From Undaria pinnatifida (Eukaryota > Sar > Phaeophyceae > Laminariales > Alariaceae): DNA of 64,000 bases. Location: assembly GCA_012845835.1 (NCBI GenBank), contig JABAKD010000005.1, positions 12,504,205 to 12,568,204 on the forward strand, given 5' to 3'. A program made the position numbers and the translations under genes. The first letter of the stretch is position 1; every line of letters starts with the position of its first letter. Positions 1-10,864 of the stretch are shown here, piece by piece. The notes under the pieces were generated by a model. It was not told where the DNA came from, searched no databases, and was given only the letters and a program-made list of their open reading frames with translations.

Positions 1-59
1 CAAGCCGCCTCGTTTCTACCAGATAAAAAACCTGCAAGCAGTATGATATGCTCTACTCA

Positions 60-350
60 AGGTTGTCAGAGGAGACGGCACTTACTCTTTTAGCCCTTGA
101 CAAGACGGCTATTTTTCCGTTATTTTTCGCTTGACGTACGCCAACTTATTAGGCTTTAGTGTGGAAGATCTCAGAAGACGGTACTTTCAGCCCTTGGCTG
201 ACGGCAATTTCCCGATAATGACGTTTCATGACTGACGCCAAACTACTAGGTTTTAGTACGGAAGATCTCAGGAGACGGCTCTTTCAGCCCCATTGACCGA
301 CGGCGATTTTCCTATAATTTACCTTGACTGACGCCAGACTACTAGGTGTT
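60..350. repeat. Tandem repeat, about 100 bp x 3
   Basis: Three diverged units, each running from an agacgg...tttcagccc segment to a gacgcca...ctactagg segment. Anchors fall near positions 72, 175 and 272. No coding signal is visible. The rest of 1-770 is unremarkable, apart from a degenerate copy of the dispersed leader core near 440-497. Confidence 0.8.
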
Positions 351-439
351 GGCGTTCAACGCTTGGTTCTACGCTGTACGTTTTTTCGTTGACTGACCGT
401 CTACTGACATCTTTGATGTTACTCGTTCTTCGAGTATTT

Positions 440-497
440 GTATAGATTACTTGTAAAAGATATCGACCACTCAACTGGTCGAACTCGCTGCTGACGT
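440..497 (+). repeat. Degenerate dispersed leader core (type II)
   Basis: Resembles CTTGCAAAGAT..GTATCGACCACTCA..GGTCGAACTCACAGCTGACG, a family seen about 18 times in this window. The reading frame is not kept here, so it is treated as a repeat and not as an exon. Confidence 0.5.
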
Positions 498-767
498 ATT
501 TGAAATATTACACCTGGTATGTTCAATACAAGACCATTTGAGGTTTTGATTACATCATGGCGCATTTTTGTTGAGATTACTCGGACAAAAATATAATGTT
601 AGATTGTTGAGTGGATAGAACGGGAGGCTGTTGGTTTATTTCTTGGTTTGTTTGTTGTTGCCACTCGTGGGCTAATTCGACCATTATTCTATTCTATACT
701 AATTTCAAGTTGTTTGTCCCAAACCGTTGATTCGGTTGTAAAGGGATTGAGACTTGAATAGTTACCG

Positions 768-866
768 GTACAGCAGTAAGATGTCGTATTGTATTATGAC
801 CATATGATCTGAATATGTACAGCAGTAAAATGATGTCGTATTATATTATGACGATGTCATCTGAAG
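768..866. repeat. Tandem duplication, 49 bp x 2
   Basis: Two copies of a unit beginning gtacagcagtaa and continuing atgtcgtatt. They differ by small indels. The open frames over this stretch are a product of the duplication. Confidence 0.8.
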
Positions 867-1283
867 ATGCGTTTTATACCGGTATCATGCATTATTTGTT
901 ATTTGTTCGTGCTCGGAGTTTCGTACGGGATGTCGGGCGTAGAAGTTTAAAGTACGAGTTTGTAGGGTGGAGTTGCAAGGCGGGCGTTCTGTATAATGTG
1001 CACGTCGATGCTGAAAGTAGTGCGGTTGATGCAGCTGTTCGGAATACGTGAACAACCGATACGAAATGTCAAAATGTACGAGATTGTCAACAGCAAGCCC
1101 CCCCCACCTCATCCGCCACACGCTCGTATTCCAACGGTAATACTTTTTCAACGGAAAACTACTAGTAGACTGTTTCGAAAGCACCATATTTCATCAGTGG
1201 GTGCCTGTTTGTTCTTGTGTTCCGCTATTATGAATAGTTGGTGGGAGGGCGGTCTCGTGTTCCGTAATACGCCCCAAAGCCAT

Positions 1284-1323
1284 ATACTTCGAAGTATATA
1301 GACTAGTCTATAGTTCGAAGTAT
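1284..1323. repeat. Near-perfect inverted repeat around ACTTCGAAGT
   Basis: Arms atacttcgaa..tatagact and agtctata.ttcgaagtat meet at an ACTAGT centre. The same motif, atacttcgaagtatgta, recurs at about 3533-3550. No gene is seen in 870-2420 apart from this and a (GTT)n tract at 1471-1507. Confidence 0.75.
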
Positions 1324-1470
1324 GTTCTTTTTGTATGATACCTGGAGTCGGGTTATAAATGGCTCACAGCATCGTAGATTGTGAGCACAGAGCTTGTATC
1401 TGCTCTGGGAGAGCCGCCTTCTCTTCGTTATTCCAAGTACACGAAGCATGTAACACAGCAGCAGCAAACA

Positions 1471-1471
1471 C

Positions 1472-1507
<36 letters not shown>
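1471..1507. repeat. (GTT)12 microsatellite
   Basis: Uninterrupted trinucleotide tract. The poly-V, poly-N and poly-L open frames across it are low-complexity artefacts. Confidence 0.95.
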
Positions 1508-2424
1508 ATTTACAGCAACAGAGCTCATACCTATCATTGAAACGCCTGTGTTCTTCCCCCATTTCGACTTGCGACGCCGTCGGGATGTCAATAAAGTCAG
1601 CCCCGTCCTGAACGAACCTTGTGTGGTATTTACAAAGCATAGAAAACGGGCTCTTTTTTTGTCGTTGTTCAAATGACCCAGCTTATCGTGGCCAAAATAT
1701 TGTAAAGCCGGCACCACAGTAGACCTGTACTCATAGAATCGGCGCGGGCAATGCGCTGGGTGTCGATGGCTGCAATGTGAAGATACGTACATTGTATACT
1801 GGTAAATACACATTGCACCATGCGAGTTACTTTTTGGCGGGCATCGTCATGTTGATACAAGGTGACAATATCGAGTGTCCTCTTTTTACCTGGTATATAT
1901 GATATCAAATATCGTACCCTAGGGCTCGTTAATTTATTATTTGGACATTTTTTTGCGCCTTGCAGACATGCCTACGTCAGTATAGAAACCCATCGCAGCC
2001 TCTGATGCCCCTTCCCTCGTGCCCAAAGGGGTTGTCATGTATGGTAGGAGTAGGAACGGTGCTCCGTCTCGCAAGCGATGTTTGGTCAATGCTCAAAAGG
2101 ACTAAGGCAAGGAACAAATGAGTACTTGTCCCCCCCGGCAAGCGCGCCGTCATCTGACGCAATGCGATGCGTTTTGTTGTTGTATGGCTTGATATTTCCG
2201 TACGTGACGCACGTGATGATACCAGAAAGTACTTGACGCTTTTTGGGGGCGAGGGGGTCAAGCTGTGAGGCAGGGTGGGACCCGTACTTACGTTGAGTAC
2301 GGCAGGGGTCCCTCAGTAAGGCAATGGTGTGGCAGAGCAGTACGACGGACCTTTTGGGCAAAGCCGCCTTAGGCTTTTCTACGAGGCTTATAAGTGCAGT
2401 TCTTAGCCACGCCCAAGCGATTTT

Positions 2425-2475
2425 GACCGCCTTATGTTGGGATACCGCCTTATATCGGGATACCGCCTTGTTGCG
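2425..2475 (-). repeat. Fragment of the AAGGCGGT satellite element
   Basis: Contains gaccgccttat..gggataccgcctta repeated. This is the reverse complement of the 32-bp unit that fills the TIR element at 46857-47305. It shows that element family has at least one other copy. Confidence 0.7.
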
Positions 2476-2497
2476 GGACTCCTTATGTATGTTGTGT

Positions 2498-2771
2498 ACT
2501 TTCTAGCTTTTGGACAAGCCGTGGTCACAGGTGTCCGTCCTTTGTACCCCCCGGTTCTTGCCTTCAATTTTTATCGCGCATAGGGTTGAGCAATCCCACT
2601 GCTCGTCGATTTTTCATCGAGTGTTGCTAACTCACGGTCTCGCGCTTTCCGCAAGTCATTTTGTGCACAAGAAAAGCCCCCACGAATACATAGGAGTTTT
2701 TTCGAATCGGGGGGATTCGAACTCGCGAAACTGACTTATTACCAGGCTCGAGGATAACCTGATATGCCACC
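2498..2771 (-). mobile_element. tRNA-derived SINE, 3'-truncated copy
   Basis: Read on the minus strand, the head begins GGTGGCATATCAGG, which resembles a pol III A box. About 40 bp later it carries GAGTTCGAATCCC, a good B box. It matches the copy at 22046-22356 along its length in the opposite orientation. This copy has no poly(A) end, so its 3' end is probably truncated. The tRNA-like head and the second copy support a SINE and not a tRNA gene. Confidence 0.75.
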
Positions 2772-3207
2772 AGTGCGATTATACCTGCCTGGTACATGGC
2801 ATTCTAATTTTGAGTTTACAAGAGTGCAAGAGCAGTCTACCGGTCTTGAGTTGCAGTTTCTTATATATTTTACTGCTGCAACAATTATCCCGCGCTTACT
2901 CCCCTCAACCCTTGTGTGCAGTTCTGGAAGGGTCACAATACACGCTGTGGCGTACTGCTCTACCTGGTAGGTATCTTGTAAGTTACGATTATCCTGTCAT
3001 ATTTTAATGCTTACCGTACCGTGCAACGTGTCGCCACGTGTTCTGTCGTCCCGTGTTCTGCTTCCGTGCGCCGTTCGTTTTACTTGTTGCTTCGGTGTAA
3101 CCGGATTGGGTGGGGTGGGGTGGGCTAACTGGCTGGCGGCGTTTGGATTGGTGCCTGGCGTATCGCATGGTGCGTGATGTTTTGGCGTCGGTGTGTCGTG
3201 AGCGCAG

Positions 3208-3321
3208 GTGGATCCGGACAGGCTTTGTCCGGACGATATGTTCATCGAGCAGATGGGATCGTTGTTGGACGACGATGAGCACTGTGACGTTACGTTTTTC
3301 GTGGGGCCCTCTAAAACGGAG
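3208..3321 (+). CDS. BTB-BACK protein, exon 1 (start of BTB fold)
   Basis: This exon encodes the first beta strand region of a BTB/POZ domain. Residues read MGSLLDDDEHCDVTFFVG, the usual leucine pair followed by an acidic stretch and DVTFFVG. BTB domains dimerise and often act as adaptors for cullin-3 ubiquitin ligases; that role is family knowledge and is not shown here. The exon follows an AG acceptor (gcgcag) and ends at GAG|gtgaga, phase 0. The frame is closed by TGA at 3199-3201, so translation either starts at the ATG at 3238 or continues from an unseen upstream exon. The AG|GT acceptor matches most of the later exons, which favours an upstream exon. The intron to exon 2 is 6,670 bp. 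Confidence 0.85.
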
Positions 3322-3384
3322 GTGAGACGCGTGCTACGATAGAGTCGTTATTAAAAACAGATTTTGGCAAAATTATTCCTGCGT

Positions 3385-3492
3385 GACGGGGCTCCTTACC
3401 CCCTTTCGACCCCCAAAACCCCTCCCTATACTTATTTGAAGTAAATTTGTAAATAATAAAGGGTTTGCAGTCGTCGTAAAGGCGTTAACCCA
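3385..3492 (-). repeat. Dispersed GGGGTTAA family copy
   Basis: Reverse-strand copy of a repeat that reads ttaacgcctt..actggaaaccc..ggggacaaa..cttga..agggaggg.ttt.ggggctctaaaggggtt. Other copies are at 8460-9160, 10740-10822 and 21290-21430. Confidence 0.65.
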
Positions 3493-3699
3493 AAAACGTC
3501 GGAATGTCGTTTTTGTGTAGCAAAACGAATATATATACTTCGAAGTATGTACGTATATTTATGCCTACGCCATGGGGTTGGTCATCATAAGGGCACTTTC
3601 AGTTTACTAAAAAAAAGTGAATGGGTGGGGTGTAGAGCTCAAGTGGGTGTGAGCCTCAAAACGCACAGATGGGGCACCTTCGCCGTAGCATGCGTCGTT

Positions 3700-3775
3700 G
3701 CAAATATTTACCAGTGCATGCAAAGCTGGGTATCAACCACTCATCCGGTCGAATTCACAGCTGACTCATTATTAT
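3700..3775 (+). repeat. Dispersed leader core, type II
   Basis: Reads gcaaagctgggtatcaacca then tccggtcgaattcacagctg. Same family as 36755-36812. The frame stops soon after, so no gene is called. Confidence 0.55.
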
Positions 3776-3825
3776 TTTCGTAGGATGTCTGCTTGTGATA
3801 GTCTTGCCTGGTACCTAGAGACATG

Positions 3826-4450
3826 GGGCTGTAGTTGCTGGTGTTGGTGTTGGTGTCGGTGTTGGTGTTGGTGTTGATGGTATGTACGGCTACCTGGTGG
3901 AAAAATAGGGCTGTTGTTGGTGTTGGTGTGTATCGCTACCTGGTGCCTGGGGTAAAACGTGTCAGGGTGTTGTTGGGGGTGGTGTTTGTGACACGGCCAC
4001 CTGGTGCCTGGTAGAAAAAGTGAGGCTGTGGTTGGTGCGGGTGTTGCAGGTGGTAGCGGTGTTGGTGTTGGTGTATGTGTACCTGGTACTTCGCAAGTGG
4101 TAAGAATTATGAGGCTGGTGCTGGTGTTGTTGTTGTAGGTGGTTGTGTCGGTGCTTGTGGTAGAAAAATGAAGCTGTTGTTGATGGTGGCGGTGGTGGTG
4201 GTGGTGGTGGTGGTGGTGGTGGTGGTGGTGGTGGTGGTGGTGGTGTTGGTGTTGGCGGTGGTGTTGGTGTTGGCTGTGTTGTTGGTGGTGTTGACGGTGT
4301 TGGTAGGGGTGTCGGTGTTAGTGTTGGTGGCTGTGTTGAAGTCGGTTTTGGTCGTGTTGGTGGTAATTGTTGGCGTTGTTGGTGGTGTTGGTGTTGGTGG
4401 TGGTATTGTTGGCGTTGGTGGCGGTGTTGGTGTAGGTGTGTGTTGGCGGC
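3826..4450. repeat. GTT/GGT-rich low-complexity tract
   Basis: Degenerate GTTGGT repeats with a pure (GGT)n core at about 4188-4243. The long open frames here on both strands (runs of V, or of T and P) follow from the trinucleotide repeat and are not treated as genes. From 4450 to 6100 I see no gene. Confidence 0.9.
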
Positions 4451-6104
4451 GGTGTGATGTCATGGCCTCATCGCCAGGATATAGTCGGTGGTTACGTTAC
4501 AAGACAGACCCATCGTATCAGGCAAGATTGAAGGACCGACAGCGATGAGCGGGGGGTGGTGGGGGGAGATCTGAGCTTGTATTGTATTAGTCGCATCGGT
4601 GTCGTTGTCGATGTCGTTACATGCAACTGCCTTTCCTGCCTTTCTGTTTATCGTGTACCGGGTACTTGGCGTGGTGTAGTGCAGGCGGACGGAGGGAAGG
4701 AGACATACCGTCGAGAGCCTTCCGTTACTCGCCGACAGCAACAAACGGAGAGTTTCGCCGCTGGGTGTCCGTCGGATAGACTCCCACAACTTCTACACAG
4801 AGTAGTATCATTGCAGGGTGTGCGTCGTATAATATCATGCCGACGCGGTACAGCTGCAGTGGTCGTATGATACCGCTTGTACCGTCGACCAAACGGTACG
4901 ATATGTTCCATGCATGGTATTTTACCTAGTTGACCATATGGGGATCCAGAATCGCGACCAAACAAGCGAGTTTTTGAGGCTTTTCGCTTATTACCCGCCT
5001 TTTGATTTAGTGAGGACGCTGTAGACAAGCAATATCATCTATTCGCGTGTGTCGTACAGGCTCTTGGATTGGTGTGAACGGTTCGATTGCTAGACGTACC
5101 CAAGCATACCCCGTACCCCTCTCTCCCCCAAGGCGGCGACTGTTGCTGTTGTTGTCGCGTTTTTCTGTGGCCCCGATAGAGATGCATGAGTAGTGTAAAG
5201 TAATGGTCGGTACCTGGTGCGGAGTGTTTATATATAATAATCTGCCATCGATTATGGTAGAAGTTAATGGCAAGTAGCGCCTTTGTTGGAGGCATGACCA
5301 GCGATCGCAACGGCAGATGCCGGTTTGTTTCGTGTTTCGTCGGTGTTGCACTTTGTTTTTTTGTTCCGCTTGACCTTGTTTATTTCGAACTTGCTTTGCT
5401 AAGTTAATCTGAACTGAATTTCTTTTTGTTTGTTGTGTACATGTATGCACAGAACGGCGAGATAGTTGCGAGGATTTTTGTTGTGGGTTATCTAACGTTG
5501 GAAATATCATAATGCTGTCGAAGGAAGTATGGATTGGTAGGCGTCGAGGCATTGTTGTTGTTCTCACATTAACTCTTGTCAAGAATCTAGAGTCCGTGGT
5601 CACACCAGGAGGCATTATCTACACCCGCCAGGAATACAGGCTTACTAATGCTGGTATTATCCCGTTTCGCATCCAATGCATGGGGGTCCAAAAACGAACA
5701 AACGGGTGACACAAATCAAGCGTTCATGTACGCGCCTACGCAGTCCTACGAACATGCACCAGTACGAGTTCACTAATAAGAGCATCACAATGATGCCCGC
5801 GTATCGCACGGATCTTTGCGTTGCGGTGCGGACGCCCCCCCTACCCTCGCGACCCCGTCGGCTTGGTGTCTGCTTGTTTTCTTCTTTGTTTTCCCCCCCG
5901 ACATTTTTTCCGGCGTCACCCCCCCATCATTTTCCCAGAACATTCCCACCCGACATGTTTTCCCCTCATGAAGCACGTGAGCACGTACATAGGTGCGTGT
6001 GTGTTGTTCGCTTCAAGCTGGCCTTTCCACTTTTCACCCATCTACCTCCAGCACGACCAGTTATTGGAGGCGCCTTGACCGGCTTTGTCCCACAAATCGT
6101 GCCA

Positions 6105-6400
6105 GGTAAAGTACCAAATATATTTCACTTTATAGAGGTTTTTAAGCCGTTTTTTGAGATGTTGTTGTTGTTGTGTGTTTTTTTTGTGAAATCGCGAGAG
6201 GGCGTCGACCCACCTTAACCCTAGCCCTAACCCCAACCCCAACCCCAACCCTAACCTCATCCCTAACCTTGACCCTAACCCCAACCCCAACCCCAACCCT
6301 AACCCAGGGTAGGGGTCCGACCCGAGCGCGGCTTCGCCGCGCGTTTTGAAAGAACTGTTAAAAAATGTGCGGACCACCTCGAACATTGAAATATATTTGG
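6105..6400 (-). repeat. Dispersed repeat with telomere-like core, copy 1
   Basis: Flanks such as gtgcggaccacctcgaac bracket a run of CCCTAA and CCCCAA units at 6213-6310. A related copy lies inverted at 6555-6845 (gaggtggtccgcacg, with TTAGGG units at 6692-6712), and a third degenerate copy lies at 13755-14000. The telomere-like core is inside the repeat unit and is not a chromosome end. Confidence 0.65.
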
Positions 6401-6554
6401 CAATTGGTTCATCTGGTACGATTTGTGGGGCGAGAACATCGCGAAGAAAAGCTACGTACTGGGTTATTGTTATTTTGTTGTAATAGTTCCATGCGCATTA
6501 CCCGACGTTTTCCCCCGCCGAATTCCCAAAGGCAGCACGATGTAGCCTTTGCGA

Positions 6555-6845
6555 TGTTCTCAAAACCCACATATCATACCATTGGATGAAAGTACGAAAT
6601 GCATTTCGACGTTTGAGGTGGTCCGCACGTTTTTTTTCCCGGGTTTTTCCAAAACGTGCGTTCGGGTCGGAGCCTTAGCCTTAGCCTGGTTAGGGTTAGG
6701 GTTGTGGTTAGGTTGGGTCGACGCCCTCTTGCGATTTGATTTAACCCCCCCCCCGAAAACACGTAAACGAGCCTAAAAACCTCTTGCAAAAGTGAAATAT
6801 GTTTGGTTCTTTATCTGGTACGATTCGTGGATCATTTGGCGGTGA
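6555..6845 (+). repeat. Dispersed repeat with telomere-like core, copy 2
   Basis: Inverted relative to the copy at 6105-6400. It shares ttgaggtggtccgcacg, gggtcgacgccctctt and the gttagggttagg core. The two together could form a foldback structure of about 740 bp. Confidence 0.65.
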
Positions 6846-7124
6846 AGGTGCCTACCCAAAGGGTTCACTCGATATGTTACTACAGTATAGTACATTGTAT
6901 AGGCCCGTCAACAACTCCAATTTGGAGTGAGCTCAGGTTTTTCTTGTGACACCACCCTTGAACAACCTGGAGCACAGGCTATTATATGGGACTTAGTGTA
7001 GCGCTCGCCGCTGAGAACGATTTCTCGGTCCGATTTTCCTCAGCGTTCGCTTAAAAAGTGAGCATCACTTTCTTATTGGGCACTTTGTTATCTGGCAGGC
7101 CTATACTGTGTTGTTGTTGTTGTT

Positions 7125-7225
7125 GTTGTCGTTGTTCTCACATTAACCCGCATAATCAAGTCCGTGGTCACAGGACAGGCTCCAGTCACTCTGGAGCTGA
7201 GGAATACCCCAGGGAAAACACACAC
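7125..7225 (+). repeat. Dispersed hairpin repeat (CTCCAGTCAC..CTGGAG)
   Basis: Contains gttctcacattaacccgcat, gtccgtggtcacaggacagg and the hairpin ctccagtcactctggag. A second copy is at 29820-29918, and a partial one near 5555-5640 shares only the cacattaa and gtccgtggtcaca parts. Confidence 0.6.
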
Positions 7226-7431
7226 ACAACCCTGTGTATGATAGTACCGTCTTCATTGTGCCGAACACGCCAAAATAAGGTAAGAAGCTCTCTTCAACTG
7301 AACCCAATTACTGGGGGAGATTACTTGCAGTCTAGAGTTGTATTTTGTCCTTCGTCCGGCGGTAAAACCGTCAAGTGCAAATATGAAAATACGCCAACTG
7401 CCGTCAAGTACAAGAATAATATATACAGGTA

Positions 7432-7745
7432 CAGTAGGTGGCCCTATATAGTGCGGGTCATATGGTGCGAGTGTCCGATATTGTGCGGGTGTCCGATATT
7501 GTGTGTGCGGATGTCCGATATTGTGCGTGCGGATGTCCGATATTGTGCGGGTGTCCGATATTGTGCGGGTGTCCGATATTGTGCCAGAGCCCGATATTGT
7601 GCGGGTGTCCGATATTGTGCGGGTGAAATCGTTTGGCACAATATAGACCCCTCTATAGTGGCCGGTTTTTATATAGTGCGGGTGCCCGGTATAGTGCGGG
7701 TAAATTTTCGTGACACATACCCGCACTATATAGGGCCATCTACTG
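7432..7745. mobile_element. Non-autonomous TIR element with internal 16-bp satellite
   Basis: The termini are inverted repeats of about 27 bp with one mismatch. They begin CAGTAG(G/A)TGGCCC and run into a tatatagtgcgggt segment. Both ends are flanked by TA (7430-7431 and 7746-7747), as expected of Tc1/mariner-type insertions. Inside, about 7471-7625 is an array of some nine units of GTCCGATATTGTGCGG. The unit resembles the inner part of the TIR, so the array may have grown from it. No transposase is encoded at this size, so it would have moved in trans. Confidence 0.8.
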
Positions 7746-7837
7746 TACAGCTGTACCTGGTATGGTTTACATAGCTATAAAACTTGAGAAGTGGCGGCTG
7801 AAAATACAAAGCAGTAGTTTTCTTTTTGGTCCGCCTC

Positions 7838-8032
7838 TAAAACGGGTTTATAGTTTCCGTGACAAATTGATTTTTCATCACCCTGTTGACCCTGGTACAA
7901 GCTAGTTTCTAAGGGGAGTCTACGACCCACACCCTTCATGAGGACGCACGCCCAATAACACGCGCTATCGTATTATCGCACACAGCTTGCGTTGATGAGT
8001 TTCGGCGAAGTCTTCGATGTCAAAGCTTGTTT
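7838..8032 (+). repeat. Dispersed TTTATAGTTTCCG unit with leader core
   Basis: Shows the order common to this family: tttatagtttccg, caccctgttgaccctg, a ggggagtc segment, aggacgcacg, then cacagcttgc..gatgagtttcg. The better-preserved form is at 35390-35610. Confidence 0.65.
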
Positions 8033-8284
8033 TTGCTGTTTATAGTATGTACCAGGTAGACTGCAAGGCTGCACGACACAGCGGTGTACCATATAACACG
8101 AAACTCTTTTACACGCACTAATAGTTACGACCCAAGACGGTACTCTTTTGGCGCTATAAAACTCTGGAGGTGACGGATGGAATCCAAAGCCTTAGCGGTA
8201 AGACTAAACGCTAGTATCCCAAGTACACCATACCTGGTTCCGTACTTTTGTTTGAAGTATTTTTATTTTGTCAAAAAACGAAGA

Positions 8285-8350
8285 AACACACTTTCAGCTG
8301 TGAAATCGACCAAGAAAGATTTTGATCAAAACTATTATTTGTAGGATGTG
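8285..8350 (-). repeat. Dispersed leader core, reverse copy
   Basis: Reads tttcagctgtgaaatcgacc then gatcaaaact and a tgtgtgact remnant. This is the reverse complement of the core end ...CTCACAGCTGAAAG. Similar to 18082-18140. Confidence 0.5.
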
Positions 8351-8459
8351 TGACTTCGGGCGACGGCAGCGTTCGATGTTTTTGTCGTAGGTTGTGTACT
8401 TTCGACCTTAACGTCTTTTCTACAACTGGAAGGCCTTTTTAAGGGACATTTTTACTTTA

Positions 8460-9160
8460 AGTTGGTGAAGGGAGGGATTTTGGGGCTCTTAACCCCTTTA
8501 CCACTGGAAACCCATTTTTGGGGACAAAATTACTTGGATTTAGTACAGGGAGGGGTTTGGGGGCTCTAAAGGGGTTAAAGGGGTGAAAAGACAGCTGTGC
8601 TCCACGGTGGAGTGCCCCCCCCGTAGTTTGAGCGTTGTGGGTTTTGTTTCTCAGCTGGCACGTGATGTTTGTTTGTTGTGGCGTTGTACTGGTATCCTTT
8701 TTTCCTTTTTGCGTGGAATCTTGTATGGTAGAGACGAGGGGAGCACCGAAAAGGGGAAAAAAAAATATATATATTTGGGTTAACGCCTTCACCACTGGAA
8801 ACCCGTTTTGGGGACAAAATTACTTGGATAGTACAGGGAGGGGTTCGGGGGCTCTAAAGGGGTTAAAGGGGTGAAGGGAGAGCTGTGTTCCACGATAGAG
8901 TGCCCCCCTAGTCTCAGCGTTGTGGGTTTTGTTTCTCGGCTGGCACGTGATTTTTGTGTTTTGTGGCGTTGTGCTGGTATCCTCTTTTTTTTTTAATGGA
9001 ATTCTGTTGTACGGTGGAGACGAGGGGAGCACAAGAAAGGGAAAACATGAGTAATTTCTTTGGGTTAACGCCTTTACAACTGAGAACCCTTTTGGGGGAC
9101 AAACTTACTTGAATTTTGTATAGGAGGGATTTTGGGGTTCTAAAGGGGTTGAGGAGTCGA
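8460..9160 (+). repeat. GGGGTTAA family, two to three tandem copies
   Basis: Successive blocks of aacccgttttggggacaaaa, cagggaggggttt and ggggctctaaaggggttaaa, each followed by agctgtg..ccac.gt.gagtgcccccc and a tctc.gc.ggcacgtgat stretch. Blocks start near 8485, 8780 and 9062. Scattered open frames here are incidental. Confidence 0.75.
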
Positions 9161-9469
9161 ACAGGTATGGGGGGGGGGTTACTGGAACCAAGAAGAAAAA
9201 AGTTGCTGTACAAAAGGTCGTTTTCTCGATTCCCACAGAAATCGCAACGCTCCTTTTTTTTTGTTTGTTCCTCTCTAGGAGTGTGGCTGGGGTTTTCTCT
9301 TTTTTGTGCGCTCCGCTGTGGGGAGTTATCAATGTGTTATCGACAACAGTTTCCCAACCACAACAACAGTTTCCCAACCAGACCCTAATTCTGGGCATCA
9401 GGTGTTGTAGGTGTTGTTTACCATATGAGAAATATCGTGGTGTATCATACAATTTTATATTGTGGTTTG

Positions 9470-9745
9470 TCGTTGGGCACTGGCAAAGTATGTGTGTACT
9501 GGCAGTAGTACTCTAGTGGCGGGCGGTAGCTGTCTGATAGCCTGCCAGTAGATGCTGCCCAGCAGGTTTGAACTTACGCATGTCCAAGAAACACATCACA
9601 TTATCTTATGGAAACCCATCGAAGTCGATTTGGCGAGGGCTAGTTTTAAGCCCCAGTATGTACTGCTGCAATCCAGTATACTGATTGTTGAAGGCTGTAT
9701 GGTTATGTACTGATCGAGGCTATCAATGTCGCAACCCAGCGTTTT
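9470..9745 (+). repeat. Dispersed repeat D, copy 1
   Basis: Direct relative of 23400-23715. Shared landmarks are gtagatgctgccc.g.aggt, acgtccaagaaacac (here cgcatgtccaagaaacac), tggaaaccc.tc.aa and tgctgcaatccagt.tactga. Diverged by small indels. No coding capacity seen. Confidence 0.7.
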
Positions 9746-9902
9746 TTTTTTACGTTTTCATGGACAACTGATCTCCCAACTACCACTGCCGCCGCCAACA
9801 CCGACTTACCTCCTGTAATCGTTTTCGTTTCTTGTTTTTTTCGCTTGCTTGCCGTTGTTGATGTCGTTGTCGCTATCCTTGTTTGTTGGCGCGCTTCCTT
9901 CG

Positions 9903-9973
9903 GTTGGGGCTGGGGTTGGGGCTGTGGCTGGTGGCTGTGGCTGGTGGCTGTGGCTGGTGGCTGTGGCTGGTGA
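9903..9973 (+). repeat. Minisatellite GGCTGTGGCTGGT just upstream of BTB exon 2
   Basis: About four units of a 14-bp G/T-rich repeat end some 20 bp before the 3' splice site of exon 2. It replaces the usual pyrimidine tract with a tcctcgttaag acceptor. Confidence 0.75.
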
Positions 9974-9991
9974 CTGGCTGTCCTCGTTAAG

Positions 9992-10084
9992 GTTAAAGCG
10001 CATAAGACCCACTTGGTTGCGCGGTCAGAGTATTTCCGCAGTATGTTCAGGAAAGGGGCGATGCGCGAGAGCGAAACGAGCGAG
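9992..10084 (+). CDS. BTB-BACK protein, exon 2 (BTB core)
   Basis: A 31-codon exon, phase 0 at both ends. It reads through an AHKTHLVARSEYFRSMFRKG segment, the classic BTB core (A-H-K, then an L-x-A-R-S motif and a Y-F-x-x-M-F motif), and ends with the M-R-E-S element. These residues make the dimer interface helix in known BTB folds. The acceptor is ttaag|GTT and the donor GAG|gtgggt. It joins in frame to exon 1 (…K-T-E) and exon 3 (V-T-V…). Because it is so short and isolated by 6.7 kb and 5.3 kb introns, an ab initio gene finder could easily miss it. Confidence 0.88.
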
Positions 10085-10864
10085 GTGGGTCTTGTGGTCT
10101 TGTTGAATGATCGTTTCACTCTCATGTGACGGATGTGTTTTTTTTCTGTTTTTTGTTGTTGTTTTTGTCGTAAGTCTTGCGTGTTTTTGGGGTTGTTTTT
10201 GGAGTTTTTTGGGATTTTATTTGGTTTTTCTTCAGGGATTTGTTTCGAAATGTTTCGGGAATTGTTCTGGGGATTTTTCGGGAATGTTTCGGGGGGGTTG
10301 GTATGCTATGCTTGTGTTTTTCGGTTTTCTACTTGGTTATAGTTATTTGACGATGGCCTTCGGGGTTTTCAAGGATTTGGCGGGATGGAGGAGGGGTGCC
10401 GGTAGCTCGATGAGCGCGCGTAGTAGCTCGGTGAGCGAGCGTAATGCTGCGCTGTTGCATTACAGTTTGTACCGGTGGTTGGTGGGCGCTGTAACTCAAC
10501 CTGTGGAAGTCGCGGCTGACGGTTTTGTTTTGTTTTTGTATGATATCCTGCTGCATGCCCAGCTTCACAGAGCCGTGCTGCTTAGACGTGGCTCCGGACT
10601 TCGTGCCCAGCTTCACGGAGCCGTGCTGTTAGCATGTAGCTCTGCACTGTAGCAGTGGTTGTACGGGGCAGTCTCGGTATACCGTATACCGTAGCGTCGC
10701 TTTTTCGAGTAGGCGTGCAATTGGGTCGGCATGACTTGAAAGCCTTTACAAATTGAAACCTTTTTCGGGGATAGATTTACTTGAAGCAAGTAAGTGTAGG
10801 CAGGGATTTGGGGGCTCTAAAGCCACCTCGTTATTAGTCAAACCAATACAATACTCATCTTTTT

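Larger units (their letters stand above)
3322..9991 (+). other. BTB gene intron 1 (6.7 kb, repeat-filled)
   Basis: Begins gtgaga and ends ttaag. It holds a partial MITE-A end (GACGCGTGCTACGATAGAG, about 3326-3346), a dispersed repeat at 3385-3492, GGT-rich DNA (3810-4450), telomere-like repeats (6213-6310), a TIR element with a 16-bp array (7432-7745), tandem repeats at 8460-9160 and a minisatellite just before the acceptor. I found no further coding exon in it. Confidence 0.75.

Noticed and set aside
4075-4548. 157-codon valine-rich frame and its antisense threonine/proline frame
   Set aside because: GTT/GGT repeat translation; no domain and no splice context.
6213-6310. Chromosome end
   Set aside because: Telomere-like units are short, degenerate and flanked by the same repeat in other places.
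7444-7641. CRISPR-like array (regular 16-bp repeats)
   Set aside because: Units are contiguous without spacers and lie inside a TIR element of a eukaryotic genome.
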